In this document: piece by piece, positions 1-17,844 of the stretch | Numbering within the stretch: position 1 is the stretch's first letter | Layout: every line of letters begins with the position of its first letter | Source of the DNA: Phycomyces blakesleeanus NRRL 1555(-) | Taxonomy: Eukaryota; Mucoromycota; Mucoromycetes; Mucorales; Phycomycetaceae | Assembly: GCF_001638985.1 (NCBI RefSeq) | Contig: NW_017265149.1 | Span: 739,619 to 803,618, forward strand | Direction: 5' to 3' | Length of the DNA: 64,000 nt | Notes under the pieces: model-generated | Database searches by the model: none | What the model was told of the DNA's origin: nothing | Seen by the model: the letters and a program-made list of their open reading frames with translations, nothing else | Position numbers and translations under genes: made by a program

Positions 1-3000
1 ATGTATACAATGCATTCGTCTTAGTAGGAATCCTATTTTTCAAAAGGAACATGTGTGTTTTCTGATGATGTGTCTTGCATGTTGGATTAGATTATTAAAA
101 TGAGCAAAAAAACAATGCTCATGTTTTTATTTTTTGCGGGTGTCAAAACGATTTAGATTGTGAGTCTTTAATCTTTTGACAGAGTAATTAAAAACTAGAG
201 TTGACTTTAATAGATAGATTTCAAAAACGCGTATAATAATATTATATACTATTTCACTTCATTTGTTTAAATAAAGTATATGTAACTTTGATTTTATTAA
301 GGTCTTTTATATATTGATAAAAAAAATTAAAAAAAAAAAACAAAAACAATTAAAGTTGGTGAACACTCAAGCCTAGAGCTTTGCTGAGCGGGTTCAAGGT
401 GGTACCTTGGCTTTACTTTATCTAAATATTCAAAAAAGTTAAGATTAGTATATTGTCAATGAATGTTTTTATTTATTTATTACATACCTGCTATAAATAA
501 AAATATTGCTTATCTTGAGGTATGGTCAGCTCAAGATTCTCTCGCAAAAACGAGAGAGACCCGGTTGGAGATTATTATCACCTTAATAAGCCGCTAGGCA
601 GATAGAGCCACTGGCTAGCACACAAAAGTGTAAGGTGTGTTCGCCACTACGTCCCACCAAGCGTTTAAGTCAGAAAACCCTCAGAGTTTCCCACGTTTTG
701 TATAAGAGAAAAAAAGCAGCATCCGCCATCAACATTACAATCAGATTATGCAACAGGACCTCTTCCCAACCGAGGTTGAGAAATTAAGGCCGCTTACAAA
801 TGCCACGTCATGCGCAGAAGACTTGAGATGACTACAATCTAACATCGAACACGCATGGCAGAAAACCCTCAGATCCCTACGAAATACGCGAGGCATAGAC
901 TGACAAGCTCTATACCGCATCGATAATTAAGCATAGTTACCGGGACCACAGCTTATTATTGACTTGCATCTTTGTACAAGATAGAATGATAATATCTGAT
1001 TTTACTGTATCAATTAAAATGGAGAAGATACAAACCGCGAGTAAAGAAGAAAATTAAAAAATCCCATTCACTCCCCCGTTTTAAAAGAAAAAATTTTTTT
1101 CTTCAAAGCCATCTGGGCGTAAAAGTAAAAGTCACGGCGCATAAAATAAACATCGGGTTCTGAACAAAAAATGCGCCCATATTCTTTTATCAGCATGTGA
1201 TATATATAAGCCTCTCAAAGGATTTGTTTATTTATGAGTGAGAGATATTAAAAAGTCTATATGTGAAGACTAATATTTACGTAGCATACAACTTCTTGCT
1301 AGAAATATACTTTCAAAATACGTATATATATTTATTAAATCATGTAACTTGGAATTTCAATGTGGAATCCAAATAATTGGTTTATTTAACAACTCCATTT
1401 AAAACATCTCTACGACTCGAATATTTATGAAAATAAAATAAAAAAGAAATAAAAAGTTAAAATGTACTTTCAATTGCATTATTACAAGTAAACCAATCAA
1501 TATACAATAACTGTAATTGCTATTACGATTGACTCAATTATATAATGTATTACTTATAAGAATCGTTTTGCAAAATAGTACTTCTTCACTGGTATTTGAG
1601 AGGCTTATATATATCACATGCTGATAAAAGAATATGGGCGCATTTTTTGTTCAGAACCCGATGTTTATTTTATGCGCCGTGACTTTTACTTTTACGCCCA
1701 GATGGCTTTGAAGAAAAAAAATTTTCTTTTAAAACGAGGGAGTGAATGGGATTTTTTAATTTTCTTCTTTACTCGCGGTTTGTATCTTCTCCATTTTAAT
1801 TGATACAGTAAAATCAGATATTATCATTCTATCTTGTACAAAGATGCAAGTCAATAATAAGCTGTGGTCCCGGTAACTATGCTTAATTATCGATGCGGTA
1901 TAGAGCTTGTCAGTCTATGCCTCGCGTATTTCGTAGGGATCTGAGGGTTTTCTGCCATGCGTGTTCGATGTTAGATTGTAGTCATCTCAAGTCTTCTGCG
2001 CATGACGTGGCATTTGTAAGCGGCCTTAATTTCTCAACCTCGGTTGGGAAGAGGTCCTGTTGCATAATCTGATTGTAATGTTGATGGCGGATGCTGCTTT
2101 TTTTCTCTTATACAAAACGTGGGAAACTCTGAGGGTTTTCTGACTTAAACGCTTGGTGGGACGTAGTGGCGAACACACCTTACACTTTTGTGTGCTAGCC
2201 AGTGGCTCTATCTGCCTAGCGGCTTATTAAGGTGATAATAATCTCCAACCGGGTCTCTCTCGTTTTTGCGAGAGAATCTTGAGCTGACCATACCTCAAGA
2301 TAAGCAATATTTTTATTTATAGCAGGTATGTAATAAATAAATAAAAACATTCATTGACAATATACTAATCTTAACTTTTTTGAATATTTAGATAAAGTAA
2401 AGCCAAGGTACCACCTTGAACCCGCTCAGCAAAGCTCTAGGCTTGAGTGTTCACCAACTTTAATTGTTTTTGTTTTTTTTTTTTAATTTTTTTTATCAAT
2501 ATATAAAAGACCTTAATAAAATCAAAGTTACATATACTTTATTTAAACAAATGAAGTGAAATAGTATATAATATTATTATACGCGTTTTTGAAATCTATC
2601 TATTAAAGTCAACTCTAGTTTTTAATTACTCTGTCAAAAGATTAAAGACTCACAATCTAAATCGTTTTGACACCCGCAAAAAATAAAAACATGAGCATTG
2701 TTTTTTTGCTCATTTTAATAATCTAATCCAACATGCAAGACACATCATCAGAAAACACACATGTTCCTTTTGAAAAATAGGATTCCTACTAAGACGAATG
2801 CATTGTATACATGCATTAAGCAGATGTCAAAGTAATTCAGATTTCATAGGCTGTTGGCATGAGCCTGCCTAATGTCAAGTACATCATTAAGAGAATAGTT
2901 AAAATAAAATCTTCAGACCCAAGAAAGCGGCTTGTAGGACCTAGAAAGATTAGTGAGAAGACAGTAATATAATTTGTGCAAGTGGTTCGAAAGAACCCAA

Positions 3001-3225
3001 TTTGCCGCATACTCTAGGCGAAGAGCCTCTTTAAAGAAAATAGAAATATTCATCTGTAGAGAGACAATTATCAGATATCTCGTCTGTTTAGGCTTTGGCT
3101 CACATATTCCAGATCATAAGCCAACCTTGCCAAAGAGTCAATGAAGGGGTGTAATTAAGCTCAATTCATCACAATTCATAATCAAATGTAACGATAAAGG
3201 GGCCAAAGTTATCAGAAGAGTTGAT
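1..3225. mobile_element. Palindromic long-inverted-repeat element, copy A (left end cut by window)
   Basis: Bases 1-1219 are an almost perfect reverse complement of 1595-2813, with a single-copy loop at 1220-1594. The right arm continues to about 3225, where it ends in GAGTTGAT. The matching outer 410 bases or so of the left arm lie outside the window. Copy B at 34782-38418 is the same element in opposite orientation, loop included. No ORF longer than about 60 codons is seen, and no transposase, reverse transcriptase or recombinase motif. TATATATAAG occurs at 1201-1210 on the plus strand and 1604-1613 on the minus strand, both pointing into the loop. Architecture resembles a non-autonomous foldback (long terminal inverted repeat) transposon. 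That assignment is inferred from shape, and the terminal sequence is not one I recognise. Confidence 0.85.
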
Positions 3226-3507
3226 AATGAAGTATTCGGGATTTTTTAGGAGTTAATATCTCAATATTGGTAAAAGTAAATACTATAAAGTGTTATTTAT
3301 TTAAGACATAAAATAATATTGTTTTTATCTGTTACTGTTAAAATTCTTGTTGTGTAATGGTTGGTTTACACTGTATGAGTGTGTAGTGTACATGTGCCAG
3401 GTGTATAACAGTTCCGGAGATTGTTAGCTTACCAGGTTCATTAGCAAGAAGGAACCAATGTTTAGTTGTGGAGTCTGTTCTTCACTCAATTGTGGTGTGT
3501 ATACCAC
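3226..3507 (-). mobile_element. MITE-like element, truncated, abutting palindrome copy A
   Basis: This is a partial copy of the roughly 365-bp MITE-like family, beginning inside the element at AATGAAGTATTCGGG directly next to the palindrome end. It finishes with an intact terminal inverted repeat (reverse complement of GTGGTATACACACC). The same junction, one base different, is found at the left end of palindrome copy B (34781/34782), so both palindromes sit next to the same broken MITE. Confidence 0.75.
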
Positions 3508-3515
3508 AGCTCTAA

Positions 3516-3688
3516 AAACGACTTTTAAACAGAAAATCCGCTATAAATATAAATTGACTAAGCAAAGTCTTTTTGTATGCATAAGTAGCCTGGTGAGACA
3601 TGGTAAGATCCACAGTGCTAAAGTTGTTTGGTATTAATTGCTCTAATATTGATCAAAATGTCAATTTACTTCGCTCGGAATGACTTTT
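3516..3688. repeat. ~165-bp repeat unit between two MITE copies
   Basis: This AT-rich unit carries the landmarks AAACAGAAAATCCGC, TAGCCTGGTGAGACATGG and ATTGATCAAAATGTCAATT. It lies between two MITE copies. Reverse-complement relatives occur in tandem at 34155-34499, and diverged direct copies at 33521-33800. It is non-coding. Confidence 0.7.
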
Positions 3689-4057
3689 GTGGTATACACA
3701 CCACAATTGAGTGAAGAACAGACTTCACAACTAAACATTGGTTCCTTCTTGCTAATGAACCTGGTAAGCTAACAATCTCCGGAACTGTTATACACCTGGC
3801 ACATGTACACTACACACTCATACAGTGTAAACCAACCATTACACAACAAGAATTTTAACAGTAACAGATAAAAACAATATTATTTTATGTCTTAAATAAA
3901 TAACACTTTATAGTATTTACTTTTACCAATATTGAGATATTAACTCCTAAACAATCCCAAATACCTCACCAAGAACATACACCTGGTTCAGTAGCAAGAA
4001 GGAACCAATGTTTGATTATGGAGTCTGTTCTTCACTTAATTGTGGTGTGTATACTAC
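3689..4057 (+). mobile_element. MITE-like element, full-length copy (~369 bp)
   Basis: The element starts with GTGGTATACACACCACAATT and ends with its slightly diverged reverse complement (…GGTGTGTATACTAC). The terminal inverted repeats are about 70 bp and include TTGGTTCCTTCTTGCTAAT. The interior is non-coding and contains TACACTACACACTCATACAG. No ORF or transposase is present, so it should depend on a transposase encoded elsewhere. Target-site duplication is not evident by eye. Confidence 0.75.
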
Positions 4058-5706
4058 AAATACCTCTAATAATGTATCAACTTAGGAACGTCTAATTCTA
4101 GTATGCTAGATCTCCGGTACTTTTAAAATTAGGGATATCTAGTTGGAAAATCCAATGGCTTAAAACGTACTATCCAATAGTTTTATGCATTACTATTATT
4201 TTCGTATTTTTCTTCTTCCTTTACTAAGGATTTTCATTGATCATCTTTGTCGAGTTTATGACCTAATTTAAGGAGTGACCTAATTAAAAGCACTATAAAC
4301 GCCTCTTCTAATAAGTAGACCTGGCATTCACTAATTTGAATATGAGAAAAGTAAAACGAAAAAAGAAGAAGTAAAATACCGGATACTGTTTCAAAATTTC
4401 AGCAAGACTCAAAAAAATAAATACTATATTTTATTTTATTCCCAATGTCAATATAAATATAAATATATATATAGTATGCTTAATCTCAAGGACCGCCATA
4501 AATACCTTAAGTCTCATTCGAGTCTGACAGTATATGATGTATGGAAAGCTTGTGATATTACCCTGCCATCGTGGATGCCCGAGCCACCGACCAATCCATC
4601 CTCCACCCTTCCTGCTATTTATATTCATAAACTCCCACGTTTGGTCCCAAACTACAGGTCCGCATCATGTCTTAGATAAGACCCTTTCCAAAATCTGGGA
4701 AGTTAACCGGAGGGCTATATTTGATAACGTACCTTTTTTGTTTCTCTGCTGCTCTATATTAATTTACCCATCAATTTATCCTCCCCAATAAATTGCGCCT
4801 TATCTTAAATTGTAAGGTTTGGAATGAGCAAAATCAATCAAACTTTCTTCCTTCCAATACACAAAAAAAAGAAATTAAAAGAGAAATATTTTAGAAAGCT
4901 TAGAAGACATTACATAGTAAGTGATGCAATTATATCATAGGTCTAGACCAGAAATGTAAATGTGCTTATTAGAGCTTCTTGCTTTTGCCTTGCACAGTTA
5001 TATATAAGAGCTTGTTCACTTGACGTGGTTAGAGCTGTAAATAATATCCAATGAATTAATTATTGAAATGCATGTTAAATTGCACACGCGCTTTATATGA
5101 TATCAATTGCTTGCATCAAGTAGCATTATTCTATCCAATATTAACAGGCATTGTCTATTCATTTTAAGAGGAAGAAGAGAAAACGAAAAACGAAAGAAAT
5201 ACATGAATTCGTATTTAACGTTTGTTCAGTAAGGATTTCTGTATCTTCCGAGGCCTGACATTTACAGAAAAGAGCCGATAATCTTTATAATTGTTGTTTC
5301 TCGCCACAGCATCTTTAAGACCTTATATATACATATACACACATATATATGTATCTCATATTGCTTGACAAGCGTTTGTATCTATTTTGGACCTTAAACT
5401 GTGCTATATTACATATGGAGCATGACCAATAACAGATAGATCGTCTAGCCTATCATTGACTACAGCTCATTAAAAGCTAAAAGGTCCAAAGAGATAATAA
5501 TAAAAAATATAATCGTAGTAATAATAATGATAATAATAATAATAATATTAATAGTAATGCAAATGACTTGGGCTTCAACTAATTCGAATTCAAACACGCT
5601 GTGTTGCATATGGCACCATATTTTTTGGCCTCTAAACTCTTTAAATAAGGCCAACGAAAATGAATTTATTAGCGTCCTTTGCTCTGTCATTCTTAAAGAT
5701 CATAAA
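4058..5706. other. Intergenic region, AT-rich
   Basis: No supported gene. A short open stretch at 4476-4676 contains VYDVWKAC and TLPSW, faintly like a histidine acid phosphatase segment, but it has no flanking homology that I can follow and may be chance or a remnant. Just before the next gene lies an ATA/ATAATA microsatellite (about 5516-5560). Confidence 0.5.
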
Positions 5707-6633
5707 ATGCCAATTGAAACAAAAAACACCAAGGTCGTCTGGGGATTCATGCTCGAAAACACTTATTTCATGGAGTTTGATCACTCAAACCATGCAATTA
5801 TTGAATTAGCTTATCGTCAGCGACGATCACGCCAGGCAAGCCATTACATTACAATTCGAGATTCCAACCTGCCTTCGCCAGCCAGAGTTTACTTTGGGGT
5901 TGCCCAAGTTCATCTAAGAATGCCTGGTACACGCTACTATGTCAAGAGGCGCGTACTCAAGGTATCCACACCAGCTTCAACTCGACGCCAAGTCCAAACC
6001 CAAGCCCAATCTCTAGCTCCAACGTCAGTTCAAGCTCCAGATTTAGCCCATGCTCCAATATTAGTTCAAGATCAAGATCAAGCTCAAACTCAAGCTCAAA
6101 GCCTATCTCTAGCTATAGCCGCTACATCTTCATCTTCGCCTTTGTCTTTATCATCATCATCATCATTTTCATCTTCACCGTCATCGTCCTTATCATCAGC
6201 ATCGTCTTCTTGCTTGCCAAGCCCTATCTCAGATCCAATCTTGAGCAGTTCCAGTTATGAGCCCTTTCCAACTCAATTAGATCCTGCTTTTGAAGCTATG
6301 TTGTGGAGTGGAGACCTTGGGTGGTCTTTGCAAACTCAAGCATTTTTACAACCACAACAACCATTTCAGTCCTATCCGCAGCTCTATAATCAGCCTCCTC
6401 TTTCTCTTCTTCCTCCTCATCTTCCTCCTCAATCTCTTTCTGCTACTTCTGCTACTGATACTACTATTTCTGCTCCTGTGATCCAAAACCAGTATCTGTC
6501 GGCAAATATAGAAACACCTGTCGAAAGGTTATTGTGGGACCAGTGGTTTGAGTCTGCATCTGCGCAAGATGTTTATCGAACTCCTTTTAGTACTGCGCAA
6601 CTCGATTCTTACACTTCACTATTGCCATATTAA
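5707..6633 (+). CDS. WWE-like domain protein with Q/A- and S-rich tail
   Basis: Single-exon ORF of 309 codons if begun at the ATG at 5707. The frame stays open upstream to 5527, but that extension is partly a translated ATA microsatellite and lacks conserved features, so I prefer 5707. Residues about 9-86 look like a WWE domain: a Trp at 12, an aromatic/acidic strand near 20-25, IIELAY at 31-36, and a terminal MPGTRYYVKRR at 72-82. In that family the region binds ADP-ribose chains or serves in ubiquitin-linked proteins. Here no ligase or PARP domain follows. The remainder is low complexity: Q/A repeats, then a Ser tract and Pro/Leu/Gln-rich sequence ending near TSLLPY. The domain assignment is by pattern, and the biological role is unknown. 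An upstream coding exon cannot be excluded. Confidence 0.7.
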   Translation: MPIETKNTKVVWGFMLENTYFMEFDHSNHAIIELAYRQRRSRQASHYITIRDSNLPSPARVYFGVAQVHLRMPGTRYYVKRRVLKVSTPASTRRQVQTQAQSLAPTSVQAPDLAHAPILVQDQDQAQTQAQSLSLAIAATSSSSPLSLSSSSSFSSSPSSSLSSASSSCLPSPISDPILSSSSYEPFPTQLDPAFEAMLWSGDLGWSLQTQAFLQPQQPFQSYPQLYNQPPLSLLPPHLPPQSLSATSATDTTISAPVIQNQYLSANIETPVERLLWDQWFESASAQDVYRTPFSTAQLDSYTSLLPY

Positions 6634-7295
6634 TTAGATTTTCCATACCTCTCCATACCTCTCCATACCCACTTACACATTCACACAAAGATTTTCTTTT
6701 AAAACTTTTACAAACAAGCTACATTTCTTTTTTTTTTCTTATTGCTATTTCTCTATCACTCTCTTTCTCTCTTTATCTTCTATATAAATATATTGTACCC
6801 CATACAAAAGAAAATAAGAATTGAAATATGTATTTTTTTTCTTTCATATATGCATTATAGAATTGAAACAATTTCTCACATTTTACACATTTTACACATT
6901 TTACACACTTTTCTTCAACTGAACCATGAATCTTCACTACTAAGAAATTCGAATCAATCTTTACCTCAAAGTACATATTATATATATATATATAAATATA
7001 TAAATATATTTGTATAGCAATACAAGGAAATATTTTGACATTTCTCTTATGACACTTCTTTTCTTCTTATTCTTTTCTTTCTTTCTGCTAATAGATGTTG
7101 TTTTTTTTTATATATTTATTTATTTATTTTATGTGAAATAAAAATGGATGAAATTTCAAAAAATTGGAAAAAAAAGAAATTCCGGTGTTTTAAAATGCAA
7201 AACAAACCGCACGTCACAAATGACCCCCTTCCCTTTTTTCCTTTCCAGCTTTGCGAACAAACGAAAAAACAGAACTCTCTCTACGTGATAAGCCC

Positions 7296-8395
7296 ATGTC
7301 TGCATTGATTACCAAAAACACCCCCTCACTCTTCCGTTCTCTCGCAGCACCCACTGCCTGGAACACTGTTGGTCGTCGTATGATTTCCCAAAACAAGGAA
7401 ATCATCCAGACATCGCAGAATTCTATTGCTAATGTTGATATCTTGACCGGTGCTCCCGGTAATTAAGAATTTCATCCTCTTTTTTTTATGTTATTTGTAA
7501 ATTAAGCATCTAGAATATTCAATACATTTTTTTTTGAAAAAAAAAAATTATGCGTGTAATTGTTTTATATGCAATTGTATGCACATGTATATATATCTGT
7601 GTGTGTGTGCTTGGTTTCCAAAAGGATAAATAAGAAAGTAAAAAAAAAAAGAAAAAGACTTCATTAAAGAAAGGCAATAGCCAAAGTGGATGAAAATTTA
7701 TATATGAATTTTTAATAAATAAATATTAAATTATATATATAATACTATTATAATTGTTTCTTTTTGGCTGTGTATAGAGGAATTGGTTACCGAACGTGTT
7801 GCACGCATCTTCAGACCCGCAAAGACTGCCACTCAGTCAGGCAAGAACGGCAGCAGAACCTGGAGAGTCGAATTTGATATTTTGGAAGACGGTAACCGTT
7901 GGGAGAACCCTTTGATGGGTTGGGCTTCTAGGTAATATTAATAGCGATATATATATATATATATGTGTGTGTGTGTATTAAATTAAATTTAATTTAATTT
8001 CAATTGAATAAATAAATAAATAATTAATTAATTAATACTAATGATAATCTTTTTATTATTATTATTCTATGAAATGTAACTCTTTATTCGATTTGGTGTC
8101 TCTAGTTCCGATTATATGCAGTCTTTGGCCATGAAGTTCCCCACCAAGGAAGCTGCTATCAAGTTTGCCGAAAAGGAGGGTGAGTTGATTATATACATAT
8201 TTATATGCATAATATTTTATTGATCTTTTATTTATATCTATCTCCATCTGCGTGTGTGTATATATACGAAAAATAAATAAATTAGGATGGAGATACGAGG
8301 TTGTGGAGCCCAAGGTTGCCAAGTTCGTAAAGAAGTCTTATGCAGACAACTACAAATTCTCTGCTGGAAAGTTGAGAATGATCAAGACCAAGTAA
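7296..8395 (+). CDS. NADH dehydrogenase (complex I) 18-kDa accessory subunit, NDUFS4 family
   Basis: Four exons, join(7296..7458, 7778..7931, 8106..8179, 8286..8395), give 166 residues. All introns are GT-AG and phases match (1, 2, 1). The N-terminus is Arg/Ser/Ala-rich with few acidic residues, as expected for a mitochondrial import signal. The mature part follows the family closely: RIFRPAK, QSGK, WRVEFD, RWENPLMGWASS, the FPTKEAAIKFAEK segment and a closing GWRYEV plus basic C-terminus. NDUFS4 sits at the matrix arm of respiratory complex I and supports assembly and stability of the NADH-oxidising module. The ATG at 7296 was chosen because it opens the presequence; the frame extends upstream without another ATG. 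Presence of this subunit implies a conventional complex I. Confidence 0.95.
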
Positions 8396-10112
8396 AAGTA
8401 GTCCGAATACCAACTAAGTTTGCTTTGCTAAAGACATTACAATTCCGCACATCGAATGGAGCGTATATATTATCTTTTTTCTTTCTTTCTTTCTTTTTAC
8501 CCTCTTTTGTTTGAATTGATACAAGATATCACTTTGATTGGGTTTTGTGTGTGCTGCTTTATATTTATATTTTTGATGGGAAGTGTTGTTGTTATTAGGC
8601 CGAGTGTTGGTTAGATGAATTTATGTGGTGCAAATAGATAATGTGCATATACTTTTCCAATGTTTGGCTTAAGATCTGTGCAGATGTAATTAATGCACAA
8701 ACCAAGTAAATAAATAAATCTGATCTGATTTGATCTGATTTGACCTGACCAAAAAGAAAGTGATCATTTTAGGTAGTTGGAATTCTCAAACTTATTCCTA
8801 TGGAATAAATTTTGTAACCAATTGAAACAAAAAGACGATATTAACTGATCATATTAAACGAAAGGATTCGTGAAGAGGTGAGGAACGAATGAGGGGGTGA
8901 TGACTACAATGCATTTGTAAATGCGCTAGAGCACCATGAGACAGGCCAGCTTATTTTAATCTTTCTATTGAGTATTGTCCGTGTCTTATATGAAGCTAAT
9001 GTAATTTATTTCAATACAAAATTCAGAAAAAAAAACATAGTTATATTTAATAGGTTCATTTATTCTTCTCTATTTCTTGGGCTTCTTCATTAGCCTTTTA
9101 ATCACAAGAGAACATGGAACACGTTCGTAAGGTTCTCCTTTTGAACTCTAGTAACAACAGATAAATGTAATTTGGGAGGGATATAATATTAACAGTCTTT
9201 ATTGTTCAGTGTTTATTATATATATATACACTAAATTTGATGCTTTTATAAATCAAGACAAAGACAAGTCTCTCTGAATACAAACAGTCAATTGGGACCC
9301 TTCAAATCTTTATGTGAATTCTCTGCCTTTTCTTTATATTTATTAAGTAAAATTAACAGCATGTATAAGATGGAATCGTATTGTGCTGTATTTAATTTTA
9401 ATTTTTACATATTGCTGAGTAATTTTTCTGATCCACTATTATGCTTTATACACAGATTGTACATATAATGACCCAAAGCACCATTTAGGTTTTCTTATAA
9501 ACAATAACAGCATTACCTCTCGAGTTCATATTCTTATTTATTTTCTTAATAAAGTCAAAGTAAAATACTAAGTTAATGTGAATTTACATGTATTTTTTTT
9601 ACTTCTTCTTTACTTCCTTTTGCATACATATGTGTGTATGTGTATATAAAGACACATGTATTTGAATATATAATTGAGTTTCCTGTTGAAAATCCCAAAG
9701 TATATCTTCTTTGTTTATGTCTTTGGCTTTTGTTAATAAACCAAAAAGGTACGTTAAAGCAGATATCGGAGACTTGGATTTTACAAGTCCCAAAAACTCA
9801 AAACAACAAAAACCAAATTCCCAAAGACAAACCCCAAAAGATACAACTCTTTCAAAACCCTTTCAATACACGTACTACCAACGAAACCAATAAGCCAATA
9901 AACCAATAACTGAACAAAAAAAATCAAAAATAAAAAAAAAAGAAATAATTAGAAAAGAGAGAAAGAGAGAAAGAAAGAAAGAGAAAGCAAAAAAACAAAA
10001 ACAAAACAAAGCATAGCGTTTATAGATAAGCATCTCCATTACTTTCTACGCTTGACTCTTGTGTCAATTTTTTCTTCTATCTTTCTTTCTTTGAACGAGA
10101 TTGATTGTAAGA
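8396..10112. other. Intergenic region upstream of the Polo kinase
   Basis: AT-rich, with no supported gene. A 58-codon ATG-initiated frame at 9717-9893 (Lys/Gln-rich C-terminus) is the only tidy ORF and could be a small peptide or an upstream ORF of the kinase mRNA, but nothing else supports it. A purine-rich GAAA/GAGA tract (about 9930-10010) and a pyrimidine-rich stretch (10020-10095) precede the kinase start. Confidence 0.45.
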
Positions 10113-15390
<5,278 letters not shown>

Positions 15391-17446
15391 GTATACATTA
15401 TATACACTCTATACACTACACATTATACAATTTACATGTAATTTTCCATTTTTCCATTATCACAATCTGTCCATTTCTATTTTCTTCGTTGTTTTTTATT
15501 ATTTTTTTACAAAGTTATATATACAAAAACGCACATACAAAAAACATACATACAAAAGCATTCACATACACACATACGCATATACACTTACATACACACT
15601 TACATACATACACATACACATAATAATTAAAAATAAATCAAATGTTACATTTACACGATTTGCTGAGATTCACAGTAGTTTGTTTCTATTCTTACTCTTT
15701 ATTATTATTTTGGTTCCTGGAACCATATTCGACAGAAATAGCTTTTACGATAATAGTCTAGTTTTATTAATATATATCTGTAACGTTGTCTTTATCTTTT
15801 TTTATTTATTTTAGGTACGTGTTCTTGAAGAACAGAACACTTTACTGTAGTACTTGAAATTGATCCAATCGGTATTGTCATAGAAACCACAATCGGAGAT
15901 TCATATTGAACTTTTTTTTTGCAAATCAATGAGGTCATTTACCAACTGACTAACTGGTTAACTAGCCAACTAATTGAATGACTAACTGACTGACACCAAT
16001 TGGTTAACTGGTTAACTGGTTGGTCGACTGACTTACCCGACTGTATCCATGGTTTTAAAACCTATTCAATGGCGCGATCTGCTTGATACTTGCTCTTATG
16101 CGCTTATTCATTTTGGTTGTATGTATGAATTTAGCTTCTTGGTCATTTGTTTGGATTTTTTTTGTTTGTTTTTTTTTGTTTGGAATCTTAAAGATTGTCT
16201 AGCGTCAATTACCAAGTTTGTGATTTCTATAAATACCAATAAACCCATAAATCCATAAACTTTAGACTACAAAAAAAAAAGAAGAAAAAGAAGAAGCTAG
16301 ACTATATAATGTCAGCTAAAACATATTAAATTTTGACTGAAAATAAAAAAATAAATAAAAAAATCAAGATATGAATCACAAGTAAAGATCTATGAAGTCA
16401 AGACTAAAATGTAAACATATGTTTATGAATAGAGTGGTAATCACATTTGACTTTTCTTTTTTTTTTGGCTCACATCAGCAACAAGCTAATCTAATCTTAA
16501 CGCGTTGTTTTCGATGATCCTTATTTTGTACTGTTTCTGTTTGTCTGGTTGTGTGATTGTATTGATATATGCACCTCAGCTACAACTTAAATCATAGCTT
16601 ACAAGGGTTGTTCTGTGCAGCAAAAAAAAATAAAAAAAAATTATGCAATTACAAGTACAGAAGCCCAGCTACAACAACATGAATAATAATAATAATAATA
16701 ATAATAAAACAAGTCTTGCTATATAAAATCCTTTTACAAACCCACATATATAAATAAAAGAGAGTTCCCACATGGCTTATCCCTTTAAAGAAGGATGCCA
16801 CTCTAATTCATTTTTTCTTTATTTCAATGAAATTGTCGATCCCTTGTAGGCTAATCAAAGGATATATCTGTATAGTCTACAAGGTGATCTATATTTGTGT
16901 ATTTATTTTTGGCGGAGAATGTTTCACAGATAGAGGTAAAAGAAGTAAAGAAGAAAAAAAAAAAGAAAAACAAGAGCTTTTCTTATTTTGAAGAAGGGTG
17001 TTACCAATTTGCCTATGATTTCTACTGTATAGAAAATGCCAAGTGTCGTACTAAGACCGGGTGTAAATGTCAAAAAAGAGGGGTGATCAAAAGTCAATAT
17101 AATATAATCTGGTGAAGATGTATAAGAGATAAAAAAAATAAAAAAAATAAATAAAGGAAGTTGAAGGGGGTTACAGGTTTACTTTCTAATAAGCAGCCTA
17201 TTTTTAATGGGTATAATTTATTTAACAAGGGTTTTTATTTAAACAATAGCATTTGGTTACTAGACAAGACACATCAAAAACACAATTATTTCTAGACAAT
17301 GAAATGCAATATAATAACCTACAACTATACATACATACATACATACAGATATATATATAAATTTATACGTCTGCCTATAGTATATAATCTATTAACCATA
17401 TAATTAATAATGATTCATGCCATACATGTCTAGACACTTGTATATT

Positions 17447-17546
17447 ATTACCATTACCATTACCATTACCATTGCCATTACCATTACTATAAATAATATA
17501 ATATAATGTATAATATAATATAATATAATATAATATAATATAATAT
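17447..17546. repeat. ATTACC hexamer array followed by TAATA pentamer array
   Basis: About seven ATTACC/ATTGCC units are followed by roughly eight TAATA units. It lies about 500 bp upstream of the chitin deacetylase start. Confidence 0.8.
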
Positions 17547-17834
17547 CTTATATATACACTGCTTTAACGCCTCTTGAGCACGAATGAATTTTTTTTTATT
17601 CGATTCTTTATTTAAACCTAAAAAAGGAAGTTCCAACGAGCACGTTTTTAAACTCATCTCTTATCCCCCAGAAAACCTCCCTGTCTGTGTCTGACTGTCG
17701 ACCCTCAGCTCAGTCTGTCTGACTATTCGGCCCACATTTTAGCTATATCCCATCTTAGCTTGAGTAATTAGCCAGTAATGCTTTCCTCCTTTTCTATTTG
17801 CTTTGATCCGCATCCTATATATTAGTCTCAAAAC

Positions 17835-17844
17835 TATATATAAA
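17835..17844 (+). promoter_or_regulatory. TATA box of the chitin deacetylase gene
   Basis: TATATATAAA lies 178 bp before the start codon and is followed by a long CT-rich leader (about 17870-18015) typical of strong fungal promoters. Assigned by position and sequence only. Confidence 0.55.

Noticed and set aside
360..415. Pol III B-box-like GGGTTCAAGGT within the palindrome arm
   Set aside because: No A box at a suitable distance and a poor match to the consensus. Not enough for a tRNA- or SINE-like call.
2983..3005. GGTTCGAAAGAACCC resembling a tRNA T-arm
   Set aside because: No matching acceptor, D or anticodon arms around it. It is just a short hairpin in the palindrome arm.
16897..17115. 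Cys-containing 72-codon frame
   Set aside because: No ATG start, a poly-Lys stretch from an A-rich tract, and no signal peptide. Not a credible secreted peptide gene.
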